Shown one piece after another: positions 32,348 to 40,407 of a DNA stretch of 64,000 nucleotides; the first letter of the stretch is position 1, and each line of letters opens with the position of its first letter. The translations under genes were made by a program, and so were the position numbers. The notes below the pieces were generated by a model. The model did no database searches. It worked only from the letters and a program-made list of their open reading frames with translations, and was not told the DNA's origin. The stretch is from Acidimicrobiales bacterium (GTDB lineage: Bacteria; Actinomycetota; Acidimicrobiia; Acidimicrobiales; SZUA-35), in the NCBI GenBank assembly GCA_041394265.1, contig JAWKIO010000005.1, positions 2,604,001-2,668,000 on the forward strand. Reading direction: 5' to 3'.

Positions 32348-34465
32348 CTACTCCCAGAGCGAGTGGAGCAGGGTGTCGACTTCGTCGGCAACACCGACCG
32401 AGTCGAGCTCGATCACCGCGTCGGACGGGTGATCGCGCGTGGTGGCGAGATCGAAGTACTCGCGCACGGGTTCGAAGAATCTCGACATCTGGGCGTAGAG
32501 GTGACGGTCGTCGTTGGCGTAGCGGTGTACGTGATAGCGCAACGGGAAGGTGGCGGTGAGTTCGTCCTTGGCCCGCGTCAGAGCGACGTACATCAGCCGG
32601 AGTTCTTCGGCGAGTCCGTCGCGGTCACCGATGGCCATGTCGGAGGGCATGTTGCCGTCGGCGGTGTGGATGACGTGCACCGCTCGCCACTCCATGCCCT
32701 TGGCCGAGTGGATGGTCGACAGGGTCAGCCAGTCGTCGTCGAGGTGGGGTGGCCCGGCACGATCGCCGGTGCGTTCGGGCGGATCGAGCGTGAGCTCGGT
32801 GAGGAACCGGCTGCGGTTGTCGTAGGCGGCAGCCGTGGCGGCCAGTTGGTCGATGTCGGCAAGCCGGGCGGCCGCGTTCTCGTAGTTCGCCGCAAATGAC
32901 AGTTCGCAGAACGCCTTCAGCCGGTCGATCTGCTCGGCCGGTGGAATGCCGTCGGCCGAACAGTCGGTGAGCGCAGCCCGAAGGACGGCGACCTGTTCGG
33001 CCGCAGCGGCCGGGACCGGGAGGTCGTCGCCCAGGAACCGCAGGAGCGCGGTGTCGTTGGTGCCCGAGGGTGCGGTGGCGGACGGCGGCGACCCTGTCGG
33101 GTCGTCCTTGCGGCGCCCGGTCTCGATCGGATCGAGCCCGATGGCTTCGGCCAGCTTGCGGAGCGTCGCCGGTCCGACCCCTTCGATGGATGCGAGGACC
33201 CGACGCCACGCCAGCTGGTCCGAGGGGTTGTCGAGAATGCGCAGCAGGGCGAGCAGATCCTTGACGTGGGCGGCCTCGAGGTACTTCAGGCCTCCGTACT
33301 TCACGTAGGGAATGTCTCGCCGAGTCAGCTCGAGTTCGAGATGGTCGGAGTGATGGCCGGCGCGGAACAACACGGCCTGCTGGCGGAGATCGATGCCGCG
33401 CTCGCGGGCGTCGAGGATGGCGTCGGCCACGTAGGCCGACTGGTCGGCCTCGTCGTGGCAGGTGACCAACTTGGGTGTCGTCCCGCCCGAGCGGGTGGAC
33501 CACAGCTGTTTGTCGAAGTGCTGGGCCGAGCCGTCGTCACCGCCGTGGTCGGACGCGGTCATGACGGCGTTGGCGAGGTCGAGGATGGGGGTGGTCGAGC
33601 GGTAGTTCTGTTCGAGTGTGACGATGCGAGCGCCGGGGAAGTGCTCGGGGAACGCCCACATGTTGGCGACGGTCGCCGACCGGAACCCGTAGATCGCCTG
33701 GGCGTCGTCGCCGACCGCGCACACTTGGGTGTCGGGCCGGCACATGCCGCGGATGATGTCGGCCTGGATCGGATTGGTGTCCTGGTATTCGTCGATGAGG
33801 ATGTGATCGAAGAGCCCCCGCATGGTGTCGCCGATCTTCGACGCCAGCAGGCCACGCCAGAACAGCAGCATGTCGTCGTAGTCGAGGACCTGGTGTCGGC
33901 GCTTGCGTGCGGTGTAGGCGGTGAAGATGGTCTTGAGGTCGTCGGCGTGCTCGGCGCTCCAGGGGAAGTCGGTGTCGAGCACCTCGCCGAGCTTGGCCTG
34001 GGAGTTGACCATGCGGGAGTAGATGTTGGCGATGGTCTCTTTCCGCGGGAACCGCTTCCCTCGCTCGCCGAATCCCTCGTCGGTCCGCACCATGCCGAAC
34101 AGGTCGGTGCTGTCGCCCTGATCGAGGACCGTGAACCCGGCAGCGAGACCGGCCGCTTGCCCATAGCTGCGCAGCAGACGGTTGGCCGTGGCGTGGAAGG
34201 TGCCGCCCCACACCTGCGACGCAGCGCGATTGGTGGAGGTAGCGGCGACCCGCGACAACATCTCGGCCGACGCGCGTCGGGTGAAGGTGAGGAGCAGGAT
34301 CCGATTGGGGTCGGCACCGTCATCGATCAGGCGGATGACGCGGCTCACCAGCGTCTTGGTCTTCCCCGTCCCTGCGCCGGCGACGATGAGCAGGGGAGCG
34401 CCGTCGTGCGTGGCGGCGTCGCGCTGGCGGTCGTTGAGGTCGTCGAGTACCTGGCTGGCGAACAT
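32348..34465 (-). CDS. UvrD/PcrA-like superfamily 1 DNA helicase
   Basis: A 705-residue 3'-5' DNA helicase. Motifs in order: Q motif LNDRQRDAA, Walker A VAGAGTGKTKTLVSRV, LLLTFTRRASAEML (Ia), HILIDEYQDTNPIQADII (II), AVGDDAQAIYGFRSA (III), TLEQNYRST (IV), TLSTIHSAKGMEWRAVHVIHTADGNMPSD (V) and LRLMYVALTRAKDELT (VI). Length and motif order fit UvrD-type helicases acting in repair; the C-terminus lacks an obvious HRDC or nuclease domain. A Pro/Ala/Thr-rich insertion occurs near residue 450. Confidence 0.93.
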   Translation of the reverse strand: MFASQVLDDLNDRQRDAATHDGAPLLIVAGAGTGKTKTLVSRVIRLIDDGADPNRILLLTFTRRASAEMLSRVAATSTNRAASQVWGGTFHATANRLLRSYGQAAGLAAGFTVLDQGDSTDLFGMVRTDEGFGERGKRFPRKETIANIYSRMVNSQAKLGEVLDTDFPWSAEHADDLKTIFTAYTARKRRHQVLDYDDMLLFWRGLLASKIGDTMRGLFDHILIDEYQDTNPIQADIIRGMCRPDTQVCAVGDDAQAIYGFRSATVANMWAFPEHFPGARIVTLEQNYRSTTPILDLANAVMTASDHGGDDGSAQHFDKQLWSTRSGGTTPKLVTCHDEADQSAYVADAILDARERGIDLRQQAVLFRAGHHSDHLELELTRRDIPYVKYGGLKYLEAAHVKDLLALLRILDNPSDQLAWRRVLASIEGVGPATLRKLAEAIGLDPIETGRRKDDPTGSPPSATAPSGTNDTALLRFLGDDLPVPAAAAEQVAVLRAALTDCSADGIPPAEQIDRLKAFCELSFAANYENAAARLADIDQLAATAAAYDNRSRFLTELTLDPPERTGDRAGPPHLDDDWLTLSTIHSAKGMEWRAVHVIHTADGNMPSDMAIGDRDGLAEELRLMYVALTRAKDELTATFPLRYHVHRYANDDRHLYAQMSRFFEPVREYFDLATTRDHPSDAVIELDSVGVADEVDTLLHSLWE

Positions 34466-34523
34466 GCGTTCGTCAGCCTAGCGGACTGGTCGAGGGCGGG
34501 GAGTGACGGCCCGGGTCGAATCG

Positions 34524-34949
34524 TCAGCCGGCGAACACGATGTCGTTGAAGACGATGCCGCGCTCGAGAGTGCGGTGGACCGGGCACCGCCGGGCGATGT
34601 CTTCGAGTCGCGTGCGGGTGGCCTCGTCGAAGTCACCGTCGATGAAGATGCGCGAGGTCACGTGGTCGACCATGCCGGTGTGGTCGTCGTCGCACTGCAC
34701 ACAGTCCGACGCGTGGACCTTGGCGTAGCTGTACTCGGCGGACAGCGACGAGATCGCGATGCCCTTGCGACGGGCGTAGCTCGACAAGGTGATCACGGTG
34801 CAGGCCGCAACGGCGCCGAGGAGGAGGTCATAGGGATTGGGTCCGAGGTCGGTGCCACCGTCGTCGATCGGTTCGTCGGCCGACCAGGTGTGGGTGCCAT
34901 TGGAGATGTTGACGTGGAATCCCTCGTTGAGTACGGCAGTGATGGTCAT
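34524..34949 (-). CDS. OsmC/Ohr-family peroxiredoxin-like protein
   Basis: A 141-residue OsmC-family protein, predicted to detoxify organic hydroperoxides by a thiol mechanism. GPNPYDLLLGAVAACTVITLSSYARRKG carries the first catalytic Cys and DIARRCPVHRTLERG the second. ATG at 34949 matches the family N-terminus (TITAVLNEGFHVNISNG); the open frame upstream has no similarity. It follows no near gene on its strand, so it is probably transcribed alone. OsmC-type and Ohr-type cannot be separated securely from sequence by eye. Confidence 0.87.
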   Translation of the reverse strand: MTITAVLNEGFHVNISNGTHTWSADEPIDDGGTDLGPNPYDLLLGAVAACTVITLSSYARRKGIAISSLSAEYSYAKVHASDCVQCDDDHTGMVDHVTSRIFIDGDFDEATRTRLEDIARRCPVHRTLERGIVFNDIVFAG

Positions 34950-35004
34950 GCCTGATCCAACACGATGGGGGCGTCGGTGCATTCCCGGCACCGATCCACG
35001 GCGA

Positions 35005-35661
35005 TCAGTCGAGTGGCGGAAGTGTGAGCACCTCGCCGGGGTAGATGAGGTTCGGGTCGCCGGAGCGGATCGTGGATGCATTGGCGGCGATGAGGCGGCG
35101 CCAGTAGCCGCTGATCTCGGTGTTGGTCGGCGATTGGTCGGAGGAGGTGAGTCGCTGGGCGGCGATAGCCCAGAGGTGGTCGCCGGCGACGACCTCGTGC
35201 TGTGTGGCGGTCGAGGACTCGGCGACAGGCGACGGTTCAGCGTGGGTGGTCGGCTCGGTCGATGCCGGTGGCACCGGATCGTCGTTGCCCGGTGTCGTCG
35301 GTGGGGTCGTCGAGGGTGTCGTCGGGGTGACGTGGGTGGTTGGCGTGGTCGAGGGGCGCGCCTGCGTGGGCGGTGGGGTTGGTGTCATCGAAGGTGTCGA
35401 GGTGGTGACGCTTCCGAGGTAGACGAGCGTCGGCTCCTGCTGGTCGCTCGAGCAGGCGGAGACGACGGTGAGTGCGGCGGCCAGCACCGCGTGGGCAAGG
35501 CGTCGACTGCCGGGGAGTGAAACGGCCGACGCCACTCGTCGAAGCGAGGTGTGGGGTCGCTGTAGTGCGCCGATCCACAAGGCGGCGCCGATGGTCCACC
35601 ACCCGCAGACGATGATGAGGAGCCACGAGGCGAGCTCGAAGATCTGTCGTTCCAGAGTCAC
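35005..35661 (-). CDS. LysM-domain membrane protein
   Basis: A 218-residue membrane-anchored protein. Residues 8-35 (FELASWLLIIVCGWWTIGAALWIGAL) and about 54-70 (RLAHAVLAAALTVVSACSS) are hydrophobic. A Thr/Pro-rich stretch (about 80-145) is a wall-crossing linker. The C-terminus, HEVVAGDHLWAIAAQRL and NPDLIYPGEVLTLPPLD-like LysM pattern (here SGDPNLIYPGEVLTLP), binds peptidoglycan. The GTG start at 35661 lies only a few bases from a predicted transcription start, suggesting a leaderless message. It may act in wall maintenance; no catalytic domain is present. Confidence 0.8.
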   Translation of the reverse strand: MTLERQIFELASWLLIIVCGWWTIGAALWIGALQRPHTSLRRVASAVSLPGSRRLAHAVLAAALTVVSACSSDQQEPTLVYLGSVTTSTPSMTPTPPPTQARPSTTPTTHVTPTTPSTTPPTTPGNDDPVPPASTEPTTHAEPSPVAESSTATQHEVVAGDHLWAIAAQRLTSSDQSPTNTEISGYWRRLIAANASTIRSGDPNLIYPGEVLTLPPLD

Positions 35662-35669
35662 GAAGAAAG

Positions 35670-35698
35670 AGTAAACAATAGTAAAGAAACGTTGTCAA
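35670..35698 (-). promoter_or_regulatory. Candidate promoter of the LysM gene
   Basis: On the minus strand TTGACA (35698-35693), a 17-nt spacer and TTTACT (35675-35670) match a housekeeping-type promoter. This is an AT-rich patch in otherwise GC-rich DNA. Transcription would start near 35663, next to the GTG start at 35661. Confidence 0.5.
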
Positions 35699-35769
35699 CG
35701 GCCCATGGGTGGAGGTCGCCTCGCGATGCTGTTGCTCAAGGCCGACCCCCGCCGGCCGATGGGCACGTC

Positions 35770-36294
35770 ATGGACGATCACGAGCGCGAGGTACGCCGCC
35801 TTCGGCTGGCGGCCCGGTCGCAACAGCTCGAGGTCGAGTCGGCCGAGGCCGAGCTGGCGATGGCCCAGACCAGCCTCACCGAGCGGTTGTGCGAATGGGC
35901 GGCGCTGGGCCGACGCGTGCGCGTCGATGCCGTCGATCGCCGACGGTACGGTCGACTCGTGCACGTCGGGGAGTCGGTGGTCACCCTGTCGGCCGAGGCC
36001 GGACTGCGCGAGCTGATCGTCTTGGCCCACGTGGAGGGCGTCGTCATCGACGAGGATCCCGACGTGGTCGGCGAGCGGATCGACTGGTCGAACGGTCATC
36101 CCCGAACACTCGTGGCCCACCTGCGGTCGCTCGTGGACGCGGCGGGACCCGTCACGATCGATCGCCGATCGAGCGACCCGATCACGGGAAGCGTGATCGG
36201 AGTAGCTCCGACACATGTGTCGCTACGCGTCGGTTCCGGGCGTGAGGCGTTGATCCCTCACGACGCCGTCGTGTCGGTGACGAGTTCGTTCTGA
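35770..36294 (+). CDS. Unknown protein: coiled coil plus two small barrel-like repeats
   Basis: A 174-residue protein of no family recognised here. Residues 1-45 are a charged amphipathic helix (HEREVRRLRLAARSQQLEVE...) likely to form a coiled coil. Two modules of similar pattern follow: RRYGRLVHVGESVVTLSAEAG...ELIVLAHVEGVVI (about 58-95) and ITGSVIGVAPTHVSLRVGSGREALIPHDAVVSV (about 137-170), each beginning with a Gly-Xxx-Val and ending in a hydrophobic strand, like Sm-fold or SH3-like barrels. ATG at 35770 is chosen; an earlier ATG at 35692 adds unsupported residues. Flanked by the LysM gene and a BldC-like regulator. Function unknown. Confidence 0.65.
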   Translation: MDDHEREVRRLRLAARSQQLEVESAEAELAMAQTSLTERLCEWAALGRRVRVDAVDRRRYGRLVHVGESVVTLSAEAGLRELIVLAHVEGVVIDEDPDVVGERIDWSNGHPRTLVAHLRSLVDAAGPVTIDRRSSDPITGSVIGVAPTHVSLRVGSGREALIPHDAVVSVTSSF

Positions 36295-36299
36295 GTGGG

Positions 36300-36317
36300 C
36301 CGCCGGCTGACCGGCGG
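36300..36317. terminator. Hairpin between convergent genes
   Basis: CCGCCGG, loop CTGA, CCGGCGG: a 7-bp perfect GC stem in the 26-bp gap between the stops of the unknown protein (36294) and the BldC-like regulator (36321). There is no T-run; it may terminate both transcripts. Confidence 0.45.
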
Positions 36318-36320
36318 GTG

Positions 36321-36563
36321 TCAGGAGTTGGTCGGCGCGCTCTCGGGGATGACCCGGTTCCGCTTCAGCGTGTCGATGACGTCCTCGAGCACGAAGTGGT
36401 ACTTGCGAGAACCCTCGAGCCGGCTGGCGGGAAGGCGTCCATCGCCTGCCATGGTGAGGACGGTGCGGGTGTTGAGATCGAGGAGTTCGGCCACCTGGGC
36501 GGTGGTCAGGATGGGAGGGTATTCGGTTCGAAGTCGATCGAATCCATCTGGAAATTCAGGCAC
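36321..36563 (-). CDS. BldC-like small helix-turn-helix regulator
   Basis: An 80-residue DNA-binding protein of the MerR-type/excisionase HTH_17 group. ILTTAQVAELLDLNTRTVLTMAGDGRLPASRLEGSRKYHFVLEDVIDTLKR (about 18-68) contains the two-helix motif and wing; there is no effector domain, as in BldC and Xis-type proteins. Streptomyces BldC delays development, and similar small proteins occur across Actinomycetota. No phage or integrase gene is nearby, so a chromosomal regulator is more likely than an excisionase. It is divergent from the DUF3445 gene with 35 bp between starts. Confidence 0.82.
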   Translation of the reverse strand: MPEFPDGFDRLRTEYPPILTTAQVAELLDLNTRTVLTMAGDGRLPASRLEGSRKYHFVLEDVIDTLKRNRVIPESAPTNS

Positions 36564-36598
36564 TCTGCCAGTCTAGCGTTCGTTTACGCTTGTCTTCC

Positions 36599-37486
36599 AT
36601 GAGTGATCGTCGCGAGCTGGAGTGGGTCGATGCGATCGCTCCACCGTTCCAGGACCAACCCTTCGTCTGGACGATGGGGGTTCGGCCGCTCGCCCTCGAT
36701 CGCTGGCTGATCATCGATGCCGATCTCGAGGCCGACCGTGCCGAGAAGGCCGAACTGTTGGCCCAACGACCCCAGGACGTGGTCGCCACGATGCCCGGAA
36801 GCGAGCCGGCGTCGAGCGAGGTGCTGGCGCTCGTGACCGAGGACTTGCGGGCCCGGCAGCTCGACCTTCCCGAACGCGACCACGACGCGCACCCGATCGA
36901 ACAGGCAGCGCGACTCGTGCAGGAGGATCTCGTCGTCATGGAACGCGACCTCCAGGGAGGCAACGAGTGGCGGATGACGGCGGCGTGTGTCTGTTTCCCG
37001 ACCCGGTGGCACCTGGCATCGAAGTTGGGTCGCTCGATGGCCGGGATCCACGTGCCCGTGCCGCGGTACGACACCGATCTGTCGGCGCGGACCGACACGT
37101 TCTTCGATCGGCTTCGAGTCGAGCGACCGGTGTGGCGCACCAACTGGACCATCGATGGCGACCATGGCAACCGGCTAGAACCGGGGGAGCAGGCACCGCC
37201 GGCCGTTCCGATCACTGCCGACAACGTGGCCGACGCGCTGTGCTTGCGGGTGGAATACCAGACCTTGCGTCGGCTCCCCGAGACCGACGCAATTCTCTTT
37301 ACGATCCGGATCCTGCGGCGACCGCTGGGTTGGGTGCTCACCCACGACGCCGGCCCCGGCTTGGCGACGGCGCTCACCTCGATGCCCGACGACGTCGCCG
37401 GCTACAAGGCGGGCAGCGTTCGACACCGCGACGCCATCCTCGAGTGGCTCGACCGGGCCGGGGTCAGGCCAGACCGAGACTCGTGA
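36599..37486 (+). CDS. DUF3445 heme-dependent oxidative N-demethylase-like protein
   Basis: A 295-residue member of the DUF3445/HODM family, which includes heme subunits that demethylate dimethylamine oxidatively. Visible family stretches are DLVVMERDLQGGNEWRMTAACVCFPTRWHLASKLGRSMAGIHVPVP and WRTNWTIDGD, with LRVEYQTLRRLPETDAILFTIRIL near the C-terminus. ATG at 36599 is used although a TTG lies 9 nt upstream. The protein appears complete. The 3' end overlaps thrH tail to tail by 23 bp. Substrate is inferred only from the family. Confidence 0.8.
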   Translation: MSDRRELEWVDAIAPPFQDQPFVWTMGVRPLALDRWLIIDADLEADRAEKAELLAQRPQDVVATMPGSEPASSEVLALVTEDLRARQLDLPERDHDAHPIEQAARLVQEDLVVMERDLQGGNEWRMTAACVCFPTRWHLASKLGRSMAGIHVPVPRYDTDLSARTDTFFDRLRVERPVWRTNWTIDGDHGNRLEPGEQAPPAVPITADNVADALCLRVEYQTLRRLPETDAILFTIRILRRPLGWVLTHDAGPGLATALTSMPDDVAGYKAGSVRHRDAILEWLDRAGVRPDRDS

Positions 37487-38102
37487 AGAGGTGCTCGGTC
37501 AGCACGTCGTAGTCGGTGCACGCCGGAAACTGCGGGAACTCGGCAATCACGTTGTCGGGTGCGTTGAACAAGAAGCCGGCATTGGCCTGACCGAGCATCG
37601 TGGTGTCGTTGTAGCTGTCGCCGGCGGCGGCGACTTGGTAGTTGAGCGACTGGAAGGCGGCAACGGCCTTGCGCTTCTGGTCGGGCATGCGCAACTGGTA
37701 GCCGGTGATCGTGTCGTCGCTGATGTGGAGCCGGTGGCACAGGACCGTGGGCCAGCCGAGCTGGGCCATGAGCGGACGGGCGAACTCCTCGAAGGTGTCG
37801 GACAGCAACACCACCTGGGTGGTCGATCGCAGGTTGCGGAGGAAGTCGTCGGCCCCGTCGAGCGGTGACAGCGTGCCGATCACCTCTTGGATGGTGCTGA
37901 GGCCGATGCCGTTCTCGGCAAGGCACTCGAGCCGCCGGGTCATGAGGACGTCGTAGTCGGGCTCGTCGCGAGTGGTTCGTGTGAGGAACTCGATCCCGGT
38001 GCGCTCGGCGACGGCGACCCAGATCTCCGGCACCAGCACCCCCTCGACGTCGAGGGTGATGATGGACTGCTGGAGGCGTGGGGCCGGGGCGTTCTCGTTC
38101 AC
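37464..38102 (-). CDS. thrH: ThrH-type phosphoserine phosphatase/homoserine phosphotransferase
   Basis: A 212-residue HAD-superfamily enzyme. ITLDVEGVLVPEIW carries the nucleophile Asp18 followed by Glu20 in the place of the usual second Asp (the ThrH pattern), VVLLSDTFEEFARPLMAQLGWP is motif II, and AAAGDSYNDTTML motif IV with metal-binding Asp residues. In Pseudomonas, ThrH dephosphorylates phosphoserine and can pass the phosphate to homoserine. Length is normal. It is divergent from the Tad locus and convergent with the DUF3445 gene. Confidence 0.88.
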   Translation of the reverse strand: MNENAPAPRLQQSIITLDVEGVLVPEIWVAVAERTGIEFLTRTTRDEPDYDVLMTRRLECLAENGIGLSTIQEVIGTLSPLDGADDFLRNLRSTTQVVLLSDTFEEFARPLMAQLGWPTVLCHRLHISDDTITGYQLRMPDQKRKAVAAFQSLNYQVAAAGDSYNDTTMLGQANAGFLFNAPDNVIAEFPQFPACTDYDVLTEHLFTSLGLA

Positions 38103-38320
38103 GGTGCCCCATTCTGGCTGGTCGACGGGCGACTCCCACGCCAGCGTCAGCGATGTGATGCCGACCGCACGACGGTTGTCAAGGGGGTCCGTACTCCCTT
38201 CCTCCCACCGCGTCGCCTTCGTACGGTGCTCGTCATTCCGAAGCCGCCGAGATCGAGGCGGAACGGCATCGAGGCTTGGTGACCGCAGCGGTCCGGGCCG
38301 CAGTCATGGAGCGTGGGCGA

Positions 38321-39064
38321 ATGCAGGGCAACGGCCAACAATCGAGCGCAGCGAGTTCGCCACGGCGCCGGTCCTCAGCTCGTGCCGGGCGACGACCGCG
38401 GACCCGGCTGACCCTCGCTCACGCCGCGATGGTGACCGCCGGCCTCGCCACGTTCGTCACCGTGGGGTCCGTGCTGTCCGAGCGGTCCGAGACCGCCGAG
38501 GTCGTGGTGCTGCTCTCCGACGGTGCCCCCGGTTCGAGCCTGGCGTCGTTGCCGGTGCAGCCGGTGTCAGTGGCTGCGAATGCTCCATTTCTCGATCTGA
38601 TGCTGCGTCCCGATGACGTCGTCCCGGGGTTCGTGCTCGAACACGAGGTGGCAGCCGGCCGTCCGTTACTGCGCGACGATCTGGTGGCCGCGGAAGCGCC
38701 GGGCCTCTCTCGCACCGTAGCCATCGAGTTGGAGGCCGTCTCGATCCTCGGGCTGGGGTTGTCGGTCGGTGATCGGGTCGACGTCATCGGTGTCGACGAG
38801 CAACAGGCCGCGGTCTTCGTCCTGAGCGACGTGCGAGTGGCGCGACTCCCGCAGGGCGGCGGCGCCGAGGGATTGCTCGGCGGGCCGTCGGTGTCGTTCG
38901 TGACCCTCGAGGTTGATGACGACCAGGCGCTGGCCCTGATGGACGCTCGCCAGCGTGGACCTGTCGAACTCCTGCGATCCACGGGAGCGCCACGGCTGCC
39001 CGACCGTTCCTCGCGAGCTTCGAACCCGGTCATCGGTGCGGACGACATGGAGGAGGCGTCGTGA
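38321..39064 (+). CDS. CpaB/RcpC-like SAF-domain protein of Tad pilus locus
   Basis: A 247-residue membrane-anchored protein. One transmembrane helix (LAHAAMVTAGLATFVTVGSVL) follows an Arg-rich cytoplasmic start. The outer part has a SAF-like region (LRPDDVVPGFVLEHEVAAGRPLLRDDLVA) and GLSVGDRVDVIGVDEQQAAVFVLSDVRVARLP, as in CpaB/RcpC, which supports pilus assembly at the cell surface. ATG at 38321 is preceded by GGAG; ATG at 38306 and GTG at 38279 are alternatives. It is the first gene of the Tad operon and overlaps the next by 4 nt (GTGA). Confidence 0.78.
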   Translation: MQGNGQQSSAASSPRRRSSARAGRRPRTRLTLAHAAMVTAGLATFVTVGSVLSERSETAEVVVLLSDGAPGSSLASLPVQPVSVAANAPFLDLMLRPDDVVPGFVLEHEVAAGRPLLRDDLVAAEAPGLSRTVAIELEAVSILGLGLSVGDRVDVIGVDEQQAAVFVLSDVRVARLPQGGGAEGLLGGPSVSFVTLEVDDDQALALMDARQRGPVELLRSTGAPRLPDRSSRASNPVIGADDMEEAS

Positions 39065-40407
39065 GTGGACAGCGAATGGTGGTCGGCGTCGCCCTGAGCG
39101 CTCGAACCTGGAGAGGCAGCCTGCAACGGCACTGCCGTGATCACGAGGCCGACGTGGCGGTGGTACTGCTGCACGACGGCAACGAGGCGCTCGGCGGGGA
39201 CGTCGATGTGTTGGTCGTCGACGACGACACGAGCTGGTTGTCGGTTCCGTTCGTGCAGTCGGCTCGGGCGTCCGGCATTGCGTTCGTCGGCATCTTCGAT
39301 CCCGACGAAGCCGATGGATTCGGCCGCCGCCAGCTGCAGCACGTCGGGATCGAGACGGTGCTGGCCTGTTCGGTCGGCAGCGACGAGTTGGTCGAGACCA
39401 TCCGCCGGCAGCGACGTGATCCCGAGATCGATCGGCGGTTTGCCGGTCTGCTGGCCGACGCCGGTATCGACGGCCTGGAGCCCGACGAACGACATGGCGT
39501 CGTCGCCGTCGGTGGCCCGGCGGGATCCGGTGCGACCGAGGTGGCCATCGCGCTGGCGGCCGGATGGGGCAGCGGGCGACCTCTCCTTGTCGATGTCGAC
39601 GAGACCCACCCGACGCTGGCTCGCCGCCTGGGCCTCGGTCTGCATCCTCACCTGCTGACTGCGGTCGACACCCACCGCCGTGAACCACTCACGTTCGACG
39701 GTGCGGCGTCGGCCGATCTGCGGGACTGTCTGGCTCGGGCCATCGACGGCGAACGACCGACGCTGCCGTTCGATGTGATCGCGGGGCTCGTGACTCGTGA
39801 CGACTGGTCGCTGGTGCGACCCGATGACGTCGTCGATCTGCTCGAGGCGTGCGCTCGGGCCTGGCCGGCGGTGATCGTGAGGCTCGGACCGAGTCTCGAG
39901 GACCTGCACCGCTTCGTCGGCCGCCACGAGCTGTCCCGTCGGTCGGCGACGACCGCAGACCAACTCGTCGGTGTCTGCGACGCGTCGGCGACCGGGCTGC
40001 TCCGTTTCGTCGATTGGCTTGTCGACGCGTTGGGGTTGGTCGGCGACCGACCGGTCGACATCGTGTTGAATCGGGCGCCGCGCTCGCTCTCGCAGCGCTC
40101 GCAGCTCGTCGATCAACTGCGGTCGGTCGTTGGCGACCGCGTCGGCTCGATCGTGTGTGCCCCGACCGATCGGAGGGTCGAGCGCGGCTGTTGGGACGCC
40201 GACGTGCCGGCTTGGGGGCCGTTCCGACGCGCGATTGCCGAACTCGGCGTGGACGACCACGAACCGCAGCGTCGCACCCTCGTTCCTCGCTGGCGACGCA
40301 GTGCGAGTGAGTCGGACACGGCGCAGAGTGTCCACGAACCGTCGCCAACGCCCTTACCGGATACCTCGGCGGTCGGTACGGCCAACGGCGAGGGGGCTCG
40401 GTCGTGA
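39061..40407 (+). CDS. TadZ/CpaE-like MinD-family protein
   Basis: A 448-residue protein of the pilus-localising TadZ/CpaE type. The N-terminal 110 residues resemble a receiver-like domain (VDVLVVDDDTSWLSVPFVQSARASGIAFVGIFDP). The ATPase-like domain begins at HGVVAVGGPAGSGATEVAIALAAGWGSGRPLLVDVDETHPTLARRLGL; the expected Lys of the (deviant) Walker A loop is not present (GPAGSGATE). The C-terminus is Pro/Ser-rich. The GTG start sits in the preceding stop (GTGA). These proteins mark the pole or site of pilus assembly; nucleotide use may be lost here. Confidence 0.75.
   Translation: MSGQRMVVGVALSARTWRGSLQRHCRDHEADVAVVLLHDGNEALGGDVDVLVVDDDTSWLSVPFVQSARASGIAFVGIFDPDEADGFGRRQLQHVGIETVLACSVGSDELVETIRRQRRDPEIDRRFAGLLADAGIDGLEPDERHGVVAVGGPAGSGATEVAIALAAGWGSGRPLLVDVDETHPTLARRLGLGLHPHLLTAVDTHRREPLTFDGAASADLRDCLARAIDGERPTLPFDVIAGLVTRDDWSLVRPDDVVDLLEACARAWPAVIVRLGPSLEDLHRFVGRHELSRRSATTADQLVGVCDASATGLLRFVDWLVDALGLVGDRPVDIVLNRAPRSLSQRSQLVDQLRSVVGDRVGSIVCAPTDRRVERGCWDADVPAWGPFRRAIAELGVDDHEPQRRTLVPRWRRSASESDTAQSVHEPSPTPLPDTSAVGTANGEGARS

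Noticed and set aside
36321..36563. Phage excisionase
   Set aside because: There is no integrase, attachment site or phage gene around it; a BldC-like chromosomal regulator fits better.
38103..38320. Structured RNA or strong promoter between thrH and the Tad operon
   Set aside because: No convincing boxes, long hairpin or riboswitch-like pattern was found; the region must hold two divergent promoters, but they cannot be pinned down by eye.
38419..40335. 638-codon minus-strand open frame opposite cpaB and tadZ
   Set aside because: It covers two coupled Tad genes with overlapping stop and start codons; no domain is seen in the antisense product.
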